From the NCBI RefSeq assembly GCF_963669205.1, contig NZ_OY769915.1:6032501-6096500 (forward strand): 64,000 nucleotides of DNA. Direction: 5' to 3'. The notes beneath the pieces were generated by a model, which made no database searches, was not told where the DNA came from, and worked only from the letters and a program-made list of their open reading frames with translations. Every line of letters starts with the position of its first letter. Within the stretch, counting starts at the first letter, position 1. A program made the translations under genes and the position numbers. Shown here piece by piece: positions 26,493 through 36,560 of the stretch. The DNA comes from an uncultured Roseibium sp. Its GTDB lineage: Bacteria > Pseudomonadota > Alphaproteobacteria > Rhizobiales > Stappiaceae.

Positions 26493-26852
26493 ACGCCCTC
26501 TCCCCCATCTTTCGAAACCGCAAGTCTGATTTTGCAACGTTTTCTACTTTGGTCGCACGCACTTGAAAAGGGGCAGAAAGGGTGTCCTTTTCTTATCTTG
26601 GAAAATATTTTTGCGCGCGCACAGGTAAGCTGCGGAAAATGATACGGAATTGCCGAAAGTTACGAACGTAACTAGACTTAGAAAAATTTTTGCAGCGCAG
26701 CATAAACACTTCGCTCCGGCGTTCTGGACGCCAATAAACAGGGTAAATGAGCTGTGCCAGCTTGGCACGCAAAGTCTCGGCTGCCGGCACAAAGACGCAG
26801 AACAAAAAAAATGCCGTGTTCGGCTTGGCACTGCACACGGCTTGAAGCCCCA

Positions 26853-26899
26853 ACATCTGGTACAGAACAAACCCTGAACCGCCGGGGCTCAGCGATTCG
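26853..26899. repeat. Imperfect 47-bp direct repeat, unit 1
   Basis: This unit and the one at 27078-27124 match at 37 of 47 positions with no gaps. Shared blocks are ACATCT, GAACAAA, CCTGAA and TCAGCGATTCG. The units are 225 bp apart, head to tail. Confidence 0.6.
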
Positions 26900-27077
26900 T
26901 GCCGCGTTCGTTCCCGCTGTGTCCCGGTGGTAAACGTTGCCCCGGACACCCCCGCGGACGTGTTTACACTCATTTAAGGCTTGACACGATTCGGCAGCCA
27001 CTTGGACATCATTTCGTGGAATGACTCAAACCATTGACCAGATTCACGATTTTGTGCTGCAAATCAGGCTGAGGACC

Positions 27078-27124
27078 ACATCTTGTAGGGAACAAATCCT
27101 GAATCACCAAGAGTCAGCGATTCG
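27078..27124. repeat. Imperfect 47-bp direct repeat, unit 2
   Basis: Second unit of the pair described at 26853-26899. The better-preserved 3' block TCAGCGATTCG contains a GANTC site, the CcrM methylation sequence of alphaproteobacteria; another GANTC (GAATC) is inside this unit. Function is unknown. Confidence 0.6.
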
Positions 27125-27283
27125 GTTTCGGTTTGTTCTGGAGTCGTTCTCCACAATTAATTAAACCGCGCGAAATCCGGGACTTTTGCCAAAAGAATCA
27201 GCGACAGTCCCGGTTTCGCTGTGTTAGATACCCGGCACAAGATTTAGGCGCAGAGTCCCGAGAAAGCCGACTACAAAACTCCC

Positions 27284-30200
27284 ATGCCCCGTCCCTCAAC
27301 GTTGCCTTTGCCGCCGGCGGCCAGGTCCCGCACCGTAACGGCCGTCCTGGGCCCGACCAATACAGGCAAGACGCATCTGGCGATCGAACGCATGCTCGCG
27401 CAGGCGTCCGGCCTGATCGGCCTGCCGCTCCGTCTGCTCGCGCGCGAGGTCTATGGCCGTATGGTCGAGCGCGCCGGCGCCGAAAGCGTTGCCCTGATCA
27501 CCGGAGAAGAGAAGATCATCCCGGAAAAGCCGCGCTTCTGGGTGTCGACGGTCGAGGCCATGCCGCTCGATCTCGACACCGAGTTCGTCGCGATTGACGA
27601 GGTTCAGCTCGCCGGAAACCTGGATCGCGGGCATGTGTTCACGGACCGCATTCTGAACCTACGGGGGAAATCGGAAACGCTGCTCCTGGGGGCGGCGACC
27701 GCTCGGCCGCTGCTGGAAAAACTGCTGCCGGGCCTCAACGTCATCACCCGCCCGCGCATGTCTGTCCTTGAATATGCCGGATCGAAGAAGGTGTCCCGCC
27801 TGCCGGCACGCTCGGCGATCGTCGCCTTCTCGTCAGACGAGGTCTATTCGATTGCCGAGTTGATCCGGCGCCAGCGCGGCGGTGCCGCCGTCGTGCTCGG
27901 ATCGCTCAGCCCGAGGACGCGCAACGCTCAGGTCGAGCTGTTTCAGAATGGCGATGTCGACCATCTCGTTGCGACCGATGCGATCGGCATGGGGCTCAAT
28001 CTCGATGTCCATCACATCGCCTTTGCCGGCAACCGGAAATATGACGGATACCAGTACCGGCAGCTGACCGCGTCCGAGATGGGGCAGATCGCCGGGCGCG
28101 CCGGCCGCCACACCAAAGACGGGACCTTCGGCGTGACCGGACGGGTCGATCCGCTCGACGATCATCTGATCGAACAGATCGAAAGCCACCAGTTCGAGAG
28201 CCTGAAAGTGCTGCAATGGCGCAACAGTACACTGAATTTTTCCTCCGCCGCCGCGCTGCGGCAAAGCCTCGACAAGGTGCCCCGGGAAGAGGGACTGGCG
28301 CGCGCGCCGACCGGTGACGATATTTCCGCTCTTGAACATTTGTTGCGTGATTCGGCAATATCCGGAATGGCACAGGGCGAAAAAGCGATCGAACTGCTAT
28401 GGGATGTGTGCCAGGTGCCCGACTATCGCAAGATCGCTCCGGCCAATCATGCCGAGCTTTTGAACACCATCTATACGCATCTGATGCAGGAAAATTATAT
28501 CGCGGATGACTGGTTCTCGCGTCAATTGGCCTTCGCAGACCGCACAGATGGTGATATCGACACTCTCGCGAACCGGATCGCTCATATCCGGACGTGGACA
28601 TATGTTGCCAATCGTCCCGACTGGCTGGCCGATCCGGCCCACTGGCAGGGTGAGACGCGCGACATAGAGGACAGACTATCCGACGCACTTCACGAGCGCT
28701 TGACACAGCGCTTTGTGGACCGGCGTACAAGTGTATTGATGCGACGTTTGAGAGAGAACGCAATGCTGGAAGCAGAAATCACATCGAGCGGCGATGTGCT
28801 CGTGGAAGGTCAGCACATCGGGAACCTGCTTGGCTTCCGGTTCGCCCCCGATGCGGCCGCGGACGGGCCGGACGGCAAGACCGTCCGCGCTGCCGCCCAG
28901 GTTGCCTTGACAACCGAGATCGAGTCGCGCGCAGAAAAACTCGGCAAGTCCGAGAATGGCGATTTCGTGCTGACCTCCGAAGGTGCCATCCGCTGGCGCG
29001 GCGAGCCTGTCGCCAAGCTCGTGGCAGGTGAAGAGGTTCTGGCGCCGACCGTGCTCCTGCTTGCGGACGAGCATCTGACCGGTGCGCCGCGCGACACGGT
29101 CCAGAACCGTCTCGATCTCTGGGTGACGGCGCAGATCGAAACGCTGCTGAAACCCCTTGTCGATCTGAAATCCGGCGAAGGCCTGGACGGACTTGCGCGC
29201 GGCATCGGTTTCCGCATCGTCGAAGGGCTTGGCATCCTTGAGCGTCAGGATGCGTCCGACGAGATCCGGCAGTTGGACCAGGACATGCGCGCTTCCCTGC
29301 GCAAGCACGGCGTACGGTTCGGCGCCTACACGGTCTTTGTACCCGCATTGCTCAAGCCGGCACCCAGCCAGCTGATTGCCCAGCTCTGGGCGTTGAAGCA
29401 CGGGTCGCTCGACATGAACGGCATGACGGAACTGCCGCAGCTCTCCGCGTCGGGCCGTACCTCCATTCCGGTCGACGAAACGATCGACAAGGCGCTTTAC
29501 AAGGTTGTCGGCTTCCGGGTGTGCGGAGCGCGCGCGGTCAGGGTCGACATTCTGGAACGGCTCGCGGATCTGATCCGTCCGCTGATTGCCTGGAAACCGC
29601 TGGATGCTGAAGTCAGCCCGCCGGAAGGCGCGATCGAGCAGGGCGGCGGCTTTATGGTCACCGTGGCGATGACGTCCCTTCTGGGCTGTGCGGGCGAGGA
29701 TTTCTCCGCAGTCCTGAAGTCTCTCGGCTATCGGCTCGAAACGAAGGAAGTGCAGCGGCCTGTCACGGCCAAGCCCGAAACGGCGACAGCGCCGGAAGAG
29801 GCGCAGGCCGGGACGCAGTCCGAGACCGTGACGGCAGACGAGGCGGCGAATCCGGGCGATAGCGCGACCGCGGTTGCCGAAGAGGCTGAGGTGGAATCTG
29901 CCGGCTCGGATGAAGGCCCGGATGAACCGGCTGCCGAAACGGCCGCGGAAACCGAAACAGTCGTTTCGGAGGCAACCCCGGCTGAAGTGGAAACGGATCA
30001 ACCCGAGGCAGCCGATACTGCCTCGACTGATGATCAGGCCACACCGGCTGAAGCTGACGGCACACCGGCCGAAAACACAGCGGCAGCTGAAGCCGCAGAA
30101 ACCGCAGAGCCGCACAGCGCCACCGCCGACGAAGCGGACAGCGTGACCACAGAGGCAGTTGAGGCGGAAAGCCCGGAACCCGTCGAGATGGAAACCGTCG

Positions 30201-30499
30201 CGATCGAGATCTGGCGGCCCGGACGTCACGACCGCAGACCGCGTGGACGCCAGGATCAGCGCCGTGGTGATCAACGCAAGGGTCAGAACCAGGGTCCGAA
30301 AGGCGGTCAGGGCGACAAGCGGCACAGCAAAGGCGGCGGCGGAAAAGGTGGTCCGAACCGCAATCGTGGCGGCAACAGGGGTTTTGACGGCGGAAACCGC
30401 CGCAATGCGCCGCCCAAGGACAAACCGATTGATCCGAATTCGCCCTTTGCGGCCCTGATGGCCCTCAAGGCGGATATGGATAGCAAGGACAAGAAGTAA
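27284..30499 (+). CDS. SUV3-like RNA helicase with acidic and basic tails
   Basis: 1071 aa. The N-terminal ~400 residues are an SF2 helicase like mitochondrial SUV3: Walker A GPTNTGKT (residues 23-30), DEVQ Walker B, LGAATARP and motif VI QIAGRAGR. A long middle region follows. Residues ~820-980 are a low-complexity acidic stretch rich in Glu, Ala, Thr and Pro, and the last ~80 residues are basic and Gly/Arg-rich (RPGRHDRRPRGRQDQRRGDQ). In mitochondria SUV3 works with a degradosome; the bacterial partners are unknown. It is followed by an S4 RNA-binding protein gene 20 bp downstream. Confidence 0.9.
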   Translation: MPRPSTLPLPPAARSRTVTAVLGPTNTGKTHLAIERMLAQASGLIGLPLRLLAREVYGRMVERAGAESVALITGEEKIIPEKPRFWVSTVEAMPLDLDTEFVAIDEVQLAGNLDRGHVFTDRILNLRGKSETLLLGAATARPLLEKLLPGLNVITRPRMSVLEYAGSKKVSRLPARSAIVAFSSDEVYSIAELIRRQRGGAAVVLGSLSPRTRNAQVELFQNGDVDHLVATDAIGMGLNLDVHHIAFAGNRKYDGYQYRQLTASEMGQIAGRAGRHTKDGTFGVTGRVDPLDDHLIEQIESHQFESLKVLQWRNSTLNFSSAAALRQSLDKVPREEGLARAPTGDDISALEHLLRDSAISGMAQGEKAIELLWDVCQVPDYRKIAPANHAELLNTIYTHLMQENYIADDWFSRQLAFADRTDGDIDTLANRIAHIRTWTYVANRPDWLADPAHWQGETRDIEDRLSDALHERLTQRFVDRRTSVLMRRLRENAMLEAEITSSGDVLVEGQHIGNLLGFRFAPDAAADGPDGKTVRAAAQVALTTEIESRAEKLGKSENGDFVLTSEGAIRWRGEPVAKLVAGEEVLAPTVLLLADEHLTGAPRDTVQNRLDLWVTAQIETLLKPLVDLKSGEGLDGLARGIGFRIVEGLGILERQDASDEIRQLDQDMRASLRKHGVRFGAYTVFVPALLKPAPSQLIAQLWALKHGSLDMNGMTELPQLSASGRTSIPVDETIDKALYKVVGFRVCGARAVRVDILERLADLIRPLIAWKPLDAEVSPPEGAIEQGGGFMVTVAMTSLLGCAGEDFSAVLKSLGYRLETKEVQRPVTAKPETATAPEEAQAGTQSETVTADEAANPGDSATAVAEEAEVESAGSDEGPDEPAAETAAETETVVSEATPAEVETDQPEAADTASTDDQATPAEADGTPAENTAAAEAAETAEPHSATADEADSVTTEAVEAESPEPVEMETVAIEIWRPGRHDRRPRGRQDQRRGDQRKGQNQGPKGGQGDKRHSKGGGGKGGPNRNRGGNRGFDGGNRRNAPPKDKPIDPNSPFAALMALKADMDSKDKK

Positions 30500-30519
30500 T
30501 TCCGGCGGGCGGTCAGAAT

Positions 30520-30903
30520 GTGCCTGACGCGGGTGTCCTGCGTGTCGACAAGTGGCTCTGGTTCGCCAGGGTCACCAAGTCTCGCTCCCTGGCGCAGAAA
30601 CTGGCGACAGCCGGCCACGTCAGGATCAACAAGGACAAGATTTCCTCTGCAAGCAAAACCGTCAGGACAGGCGATGTGCTGACCATCGTTCTTGAACGCA
30701 AGGTTCTCGTGTTGAAGATCGTGGCACTCGGTGCAAGACGCGGCCCCTATGAAGAGGCCCGCACCCTTTACGAGGATCTGTCGCCTCCGCCGCCGCCCAG
30801 AAAAGCCGCACCCCCGCCACCGCCCGGCCAGCGCGAAGCCGGAGCCGGCCGGCCGACCAAGCGCGAGCGCCGCAAGATGGACGCGTTTCGCGGAGAAAAC
30901 TGA
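30520..30903 (+). CDS. S4-domain RNA-binding protein (HslR/Hsp15-like)
   Basis: 127 aa from a GTG. The N-terminal S4 domain reads LRVDKWLWFARVTKSRSLAQKL and GHVRINKDKISS, as in Hsp15, which recycles stalled 50S subunits carrying peptidyl-tRNA. The C-terminus is proline-rich, then basic (AGRPTKRERRKMDAF), typical of alphaproteobacterial members. It is probably co-transcribed with the helicase gene. The following 216 bp to fdxA show nothing recognisable. Confidence 0.88.
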   Translation: MPDAGVLRVDKWLWFARVTKSRSLAQKLATAGHVRINKDKISSASKTVRTGDVLTIVLERKVLVLKIVALGARRGPYEEARTLYEDLSPPPPPRKAAPPPPPGQREAGAGRPTKRERRKMDAFRGEN

Positions 30904-31119
30904 CCTAGATTCCTGTTTTGGGAGCACAAACGGAATAACTTTCTCTTGTTCGCCCGGATTGCGTCATCCTGGACGCTTGCGCGTACCAGACAAAAACGAT
31001 AGGCAACACCGATCTGATTTTTTGGCCGTGCACCCCGCTTCGGACGTGCTGCACGCAAACGACAGCCGGTCGGACAAGAGTTCGCGAAACCGCCCGGCGT
31101 GACCCGCAGCGAGGATTCG

Positions 31120-31452
31120 ATGACCTACGTCGTCACAGACAACTGCATCAAGTGCAAGTACACGGACTGTGTTGAAGTCTGCCCGGTGGATTGCTTCTAC
31201 GAAGGCGAGAACTTTCTCGTCATCAATCCCGACGAGTGTATTGATTGCGGTGTCTGTGAACCCGAGTGCCCGGCCGAGGCGATCCTGCCCGATACCGAGC
31301 CTGGCCTGGAGAAGTGGATCGAAATCAACGCAGAATACTCCGAAAAATGGCCGAATATCACGGAGAAGAAGGACCCGCTCCCCACCGCCGAGGAATTCGA
31401 CGGCAAGGAAAACAAGTTTGAAGAGCATTTCTCTCCGAACCCGCCATCGTGA
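31120..31452 (+). CDS. fdxA: FdxA, seven-iron ferredoxin
   Basis: 110 aa from the ATG at 31120; an upstream GTG in frame is weaker. It has the [3Fe-4S]/[4Fe-4S] pattern CIKCKYTDCVEVCPVDCF and CIDCGVCEPECPAEAI of the Azotobacter FdI type. It is a small cytoplasmic electron carrier. The fdxA-carD order is widely conserved in alphaproteobacteria. A 7-bp hairpin (TGCGGCA-acc-TGCCGCA, 31472-31488) follows the gene without a T tract and may end part of the transcript. Confidence 0.95.
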   Translation: MTYVVTDNCIKCKYTDCVEVCPVDCFYEGENFLVINPDECIDCGVCEPECPAEAILPDTEPGLEKWIEINAEYSEKWPNITEKKDPLPTAEEFDGKENKFEEHFSPNPPS

Positions 31453-31902
31453 TTCGTCGTCACATTACGTGTGCGGCAACCTGCCGCATGTGGCGTCTTG
31501 ACATCGCTCTTCTGATAAATTGATTGATTTCAACGGCCTGCACGCGGTGCTCAAGTGGCCGTTTTGTGGTCATTGTGCATCACAAAAGCGTAACACTTTA
31601 ATTTTCCACAAAAGTATGTTACATATTGGGGATAGTCGCCAACCACGAGAAGAACCCCCAAAACGGAGTGTGAAAAACGTGTTCCGGATCCCAGCGAAAC
31701 CGGATACGTCCCCTCCCGGCAGGTCTTATGACTGAATAGTTTCTATAGTGGAAAGGCACGACTGACCAGCCCTGACACGCCGCATATCAACAGGCGTTCC
31801 GTAATGGATCGCTCGGCGGGGTTCGTGTCGCAAAAAACAGATGGCTAACACGGCCAAGCATCGGTCTGAAAAGATCGCAACTGCGCAGGAGAGAATATCA
31901 GT
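31453..31902. other. Intergenic region upstream of carD
   Basis: 450 bp without a supported gene; a 71-codon frame at 31520 has no ribosome site or recognisable motif. A TTGACA near 31498 and an AT-rich stretch around 31590-31630 could hold carD promoters. No riboswitch or small RNA family is recognised. Confidence 0.4.
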
Positions 31903-32496
31903 ATGGCAACAAGCACCAAAAAAGCCGCGCAGCGTCAAGGTTTCAAGACAGGCGAGCATATCGTTTATCCGGCGCACGGCGTCGGCCAGATTACCGCCAT
32001 CGAAGAGCAGAGCGTTGCGGGTCACACTTTGGAGTTGCTCGTCATCGTTTTTGAACAGGACAAGATGACCCTTCGTGTACCGGTCGCGAAAATCGCTTCC
32101 GTCGGCATGCGCAAACTCGGCGATCCGGCAGCGGTCAAGAAGGCGCTCGAAACAGTCCGGGGCCGGCCGCGGGTGAAACGCACCATGTGGAGCCGGCGTG
32201 CACAGGAATACGAGGCAAAGATCAATTCTGGCGACCTGATCGCCATTTCTGAAGTCGTCCGCGATCTCTTCAGGTCGGAGAGCCAGCCGGAACAGTCCTA
32301 CTCCGAACGCCAGCTTTATGAAGCCGCCCTTGATCGCATGGCCCGCGAAATCGCTGCCGTCAACAAGTGCTCGGAAACCGAGGCTGTGAAGCAGATCGAA
32401 CAGAACCTCGCGAAGGCGCCGAGCCGCCTCAAGGCTGCGGCCGCTGCCGAGGCTGATGTCGAAGACGACGACGAAGACAAGGAAGAAGCTGCCTGA
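31903..32496 (+). CDS. carD: CarD-family transcription regulator
   Basis: 197 aa. The N-terminal RNA-polymerase-interacting domain (FKTGEHIVYPAHGVGQITAIEE) and the helical C-terminal DNA-binding part (SGDLIAISEVVRDLF, YEAALDRMAREIAAV) match CarD/CdnL. These proteins bind the polymerase beta subunit and stabilise open complexes. The last ~20 residues are highly acidic (DVEDDDEDKEEAA). A good terminator follows. Confidence 0.93.
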   Translation: MATSTKKAAQRQGFKTGEHIVYPAHGVGQITAIEEQSVAGHTLELLVIVFEQDKMTLRVPVAKIASVGMRKLGDPAAVKKALETVRGRPRVKRTMWSRRAQEYEAKINSGDLIAISEVVRDLFRSESQPEQSYSERQLYEAALDRMAREIAAVNKCSETEAVKQIEQNLAKAPSRLKAAAAAEADVEDDDEDKEEAA

Positions 32497-32529
32497 AATT
32501 CGTCGGCCGATCGCACATGACGATCGAAT

Positions 32530-32556
32530 GGGTCCGGTTAACGCCGGACCCTTTTT
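32530..32556 (+). terminator. Rho-independent terminator after carD
   Basis: A perfect 8-bp stem GGGTCCGG / CCGGACCC with a 6-base loop (TTAACG) is followed directly by TTTTT. It lies 34 bp after the carD stop. Confidence 0.9.
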
Positions 32557-32714
32557 CGTTCCGGGTCCGGGAGACGGGCGGTAACGGTGTCCGGCACACA
32601 CGCTCACACCGGCATCACGCAGAAGTGCAAAAATTCCGCAACAGCGGCCACTCCGAGTGATCTAACCTGTCCACTGATACGTAATTAACCCGATAACATA
32701 TCGGAGCGTCAGTT

Positions 32715-33578
<864 letters not shown>

Positions 33579-33626
33579 TGCGCCGTCCATCCCGCTGAGA
33601 GCGCCCGCGTCGTCAGGCGCGACACC

Positions 33627-35144
33627 CTATTCCACCACGAGCTTGACCGCCGTCCCCGCGGGAATGGCCTTGTTCGGATCGAGATCGTTCAGGATGGAGA
33701 AGAACTGCAGCCGCCGGGACGGCTCAACGCCGCTCATGCCGACGGCAAGTTTGCGCGGCGTATCGCCCGGCTTGGTCTTGACCACCTTGATGCGCAGCGA
33801 CTGCAGCCGCGCCCGCTCGGTCGGCGTCAACTGCCTGAAACTGTCGACGGTTGCACGGAAATCCGTGTCGAAGCGCTGATTGGGAGACCGGCTGGCAAAG
33901 ATGAACCGGTAGCCGGTCCGGCCGATGCGGACAACGGCGATGCGGAAGGACCAGCCCTGCGTGATCGCGGCCCCCGTGACCCCCGGCAATCCGTTGATGG
34001 TCGTCTCCCGGACACTTTCCGGAAGCAGGCCGTTGATCCAGCCGGATTTCATGTAGTCGACCAGGTTGGGAAAGCCGCTGACATCCGCGCCGTCGAAGCG
34101 GATGGCCGTGCCGTCGCCATTGCTGGCCAGAACCGCTTCCGTGGAGTTTTCCAGGATGTAGCCCTGCGGCACCGTGAAGCCGATGCCCAGCGCCTTGTGC
34201 AGGAAGGACCGGCCGCGCACGAACCCTTCCAGCGGATCGTCGCCGTAGAGCATGCCGTTGATCTGGTTGAGGTAGCGGTCCCGGTCCCGCTCGCCGATAC
34301 CCGGCGCGCCGATCTGGCGTGCCGATTTCACCGCGATCTGGAGCCGCTCCGGCGTTGAAGGATGCGATGACAGGAAGTCGGGAGCACCGGGCGACGAGGC
34401 GTCGGCCGATTGATACTGCGCGTAGGCCGCCATGGACCGCAGGAAACGGGCTGCGGCATAGGGATCGAAACCGGCCCGTGCCAGCGTCCTGACGCCAATG
34501 GCATCCGCCTCCAGTTCCTGAACCTGGCTGAAGCGCGCGAAAGACAGCTGCGACGAGATGATGGCCTTGCGCGCTTCTTCTGAATCCTGAACCACGTCAT
34601 TCAGGATCCTGTCAGCCAGCTGCTTGGCCTCCGCGCGCTGCTGCCGCTTGATGGCGTGGTTCGCCGTGACATGCGCCATTTCATGCGCAAGAACCGCGGC
34701 GACTTCCGACGTGTCGTTGGCCAGCGCAAGAAGTCCGCGCGTGACGTAGAGATAGCCGCCCGGCAGGGCAAAGGCGTTGATCGCCGGAGAGTTCAGGATC
34801 GTGATCTGGTAACTCTGGGAGGGGTCCTCCGAGGCTGCGACCAGCCGTCCGACGACACTGGCAACCGCCCGTTCCGCACCCGGGTCCTTGTAGACGCCGC
34901 CATATGTGGCCACGACCCTGGGGTGTTCACGCGCACCGATGTCACTGGTGAGCTTCGGGCGGACACCCGTTGAGACGGTACCGACACTGGTTCCGTCGCC
35001 CAGAAGCTGGCACGACGCGGTGAGCAGGGACAGCGCAAGCGCACCGAAAACACGAACAAGACGGCGGCCCGGCCGCCCGGGACGTGAACCGGTGGCCGTC
35101 GAACGCGTGCCGCGCTGGGATTCAATTGCCGTCCTGACCGCCAC
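33627..35144 (-). CDS. M48-family metalloprotease lipoprotein with LysM-like C-terminus
   Basis: 505 aa. A basic N-terminus and hydrophobic segment end in LLTASC (Cys45), a lipobox-like site. The zinc motif HEMAH is at 154-158, with a further Glu in QELEADAIG. Its first half resembles BepA/LoiP periplasmic proteases that police outer-membrane protein assembly. The final ~50 residues (KTKPGDTPRKLAVGM and onward) look like a LysM domain. Its start overlaps the end of the nuclease-like gene upstream by 23 bp. Confidence 0.88.
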   Translation of the reverse strand: MAVRTAIESQRGTRSTATGSRPGRPGRRLVRVFGALALSLLTASCQLLGDGTSVGTVSTGVRPKLTSDIGAREHPRVVATYGGVYKDPGAERAVASVVGRLVAASEDPSQSYQITILNSPAINAFALPGGYLYVTRGLLALANDTSEVAAVLAHEMAHVTANHAIKRQQRAEAKQLADRILNDVVQDSEEARKAIISSQLSFARFSQVQELEADAIGVRTLARAGFDPYAAARFLRSMAAYAQYQSADASSPGAPDFLSSHPSTPERLQIAVKSARQIGAPGIGERDRDRYLNQINGMLYGDDPLEGFVRGRSFLHKALGIGFTVPQGYILENSTEAVLASNGDGTAIRFDGADVSGFPNLVDYMKSGWINGLLPESVRETTINGLPGVTGAAITQGWSFRIAVVRIGRTGYRFIFASRSPNQRFDTDFRATVDSFRQLTPTERARLQSLRIKVVKTKPGDTPRKLAVGMSGVEPSRRLQFFSILNDLDPNKAIPAGTAVKLVVE

Positions 35145-36102
35145 TTACCACCCTTCTGCCTTTAAGGACCACCAGTTGCTCGGGATGCCGGAGCGCAATA
35201 TACGGCCCGTCTCTCTCCTGCAAGACCCCCCGAACCTCAACACTGTGCCCTTCAAGATCATCGACCATATGGCCGGACCGGCCAAGGGCCGCGTTGAACG
35301 TGTTTTCTTCGGAGGACTTGAAAGTCACCGTGAAATCGGTTTTCCAGTATCTACCGAAGTTGAGATAACGGGTGCTGGCCGTTTTTCCAAGTGAAACCAC
35401 ACGCCCCGTGGCAATGACATAGTTTCCGTCGCGGCCGGCGAATGTTTCGGGTTCCCACGTGGAAAACAGTGTCGCACCGGCTGCATCTCTCCAATGGCCG
35501 GACCGTGCGCGTCTTGCCGCGTGTTCGGCAGCGCGCAAATGGTCCGCGCACTCCCCGGACGCGGCGTCCGGCGCGAAGAGGGCCGCGCCACTTTCAAGGA
35601 TCTCCGCCTGAAACAGCTGCGTTTCATCCCGGCCCTGACGCACGATCCAGGCGGGCACAAGCCCCCAGCGATCGGGTCCGGCAACGGGCACCGCCAGATA
35701 GCTGGCTGCGCCTGTCGTGAGATCGGCCTGCATCGATTCGCGCCTTGCTCCGTTCGTCAGGGGGCGCAGGTCGACGGCATGATAGCGTGCACCGTCAGCG
35801 CCTTCAAAGGTTCCGTCCGCCGCCGCTGCCACCAGGGGCACGCCGCCGGCGGTGTCTCCTGCGCAAAGGGTGAGGATTTCATCGGCATTGATCGCCGGCT
35901 CCGCGCTGGAAGACGCGGCCTGCGCCGCGGATGAAGCTCCCCCGCCGGCGAAGCCTGACACCGCCAGGCAAAGACAACAGGCCACCTGCCTGCCCGTCCT
36001 GAGGGCCCCGACCGCCTTGCGCTGCCAGGACAATCGCGAAACTGTCGCCGAGGCGTTGGCGGCCTTTTCCCCTGGCGGCAGTCCCGAACGCAAATCGCGC
36101 AT
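35122..36102 (-). CDS. Thermonuclease-family (SNase-like) secreted protein
   Basis: 326 aa from an ATG at 36102; the frame is open 57 codons further upstream (to 36273), so the start is uncertain. A hydrophobic segment near residues 35-60 (VACCLCLAVSGFAGG) should be a signal or anchor. The C-terminal half has OB-fold features of staphylococcal-nuclease-like proteins (AEHAARRARSGHWRD, FAGRDGNYVIATGRVV), but the catalytic Arg/Glu set is not convincingly present, so it may be non-catalytic. It is translationally coupled to the M48 protease gene. Confidence 0.68.
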   Translation of the reverse strand: MRDLRSGLPPGEKAANASATVSRLSWQRKAVGALRTGRQVACCLCLAVSGFAGGGASSAAQAASSSAEPAINADEILTLCAGDTAGGVPLVAAAADGTFEGADGARYHAVDLRPLTNGARRESMQADLTTGAASYLAVPVAGPDRWGLVPAWIVRQGRDETQLFQAEILESGAALFAPDAASGECADHLRAAEHAARRARSGHWRDAAGATLFSTWEPETFAGRDGNYVIATGRVVSLGKTASTRYLNFGRYWKTDFTVTFKSSEENTFNAALGRSGHMVDDLEGHSVEVRGVLQERDGPYIALRHPEQLVVLKGRRVVSGGQDGN

Positions 36103-36343
36103 GCGCCTTTGTTGTTTCTGGAACGCTATTGGCCACAATCCCTTCTGACATGGGGCACCATCCGCGCCCTGCAATGACGTGCTCCCGTTGCTAAGCACCG
36201 AATAAGGCAAGCCCGAGACAAAGACGTGAAACGGTGCCTGCATGCGGCCGTTAGCCTGCCTTGTGCGCAACAATGCCGACTTTCACCGCGGACCATCTCC
36301 GGGCTCGCAAAGTCCGGCAAATCATGCTAATCGACCCTCTACC

Positions 36344-36420
36344 GGCCCCGTAGCTCAGCAGGATAGAGCATCAGATTCCTAATCTGAGGGTCACAGGTTC
36401 GAATCCTGTCGGGGTCACCA
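36344..36420 (+). tRNA. tRNA-Arg (CCT anticodon)
   Basis: 77 bases fold as a cloverleaf: acceptor GGCCCCG with CGGGGTC (one G:U), D arm AGCTCAGCAGGATAGAGC, anticodon stem TCAGA/TCTGA around loop TTCCTAA (anticodon CCT), T arm ACAGG-TTCGAAT-CCTGT, discriminator A and an encoded CCA. No integrase follows, so it is not obviously an attachment site. Confidence 0.96.
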
Positions 36421-36560
36421 ATATTTCAGGTCCAGCTGAAGACCCGATTCACAATTGCCGGGTGTTCCAGACTCACACCCGTCGCGAGAATCCCCTTCGA
36501 GGTGAGCGGTGAAATCCTCGATTTGCCTGAAACCCTCGCAGATGATCCTTGCGGTCTTTA

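Larger units (their letters stand above)
26493..27283. other. Long AT-rich intergenic region between pyc and the SUV3-like helicase
   Basis: About 790 bp with no convincing gene; small frames on both strands have no ribosome sites or recognisable products. It contains two 47-bp imperfect direct repeats (listed separately), a short hairpin GTGCCAGCTTGGCAC near 26755-26770, and the promoters of the divergent pyc and helicase genes. A small RNA could be encoded here but no family is recognised. Confidence 0.5.

Noticed and set aside
23748..26642. A 964-codon open frame on the + strand opposite pyruvate carboxylase
   Set aside because: It mirrors a well-conserved gene, is rich in His/Arg/Gly as expected of antisense frames in high-GC DNA, and has no recognisable domain.
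27147..27155. TTCTCCACA, one base from a DnaA box
   Set aside because: A single site without a cluster or origin-type neighbours; not evidence for a replication origin.
28676..30325. A 549-codon open frame on the - strand inside the SUV3-like helicase gene
   Set aside because: It is antisense to a clear helicase and its composition is low complexity (Cys/Phe/Gly-Arg) without motifs.
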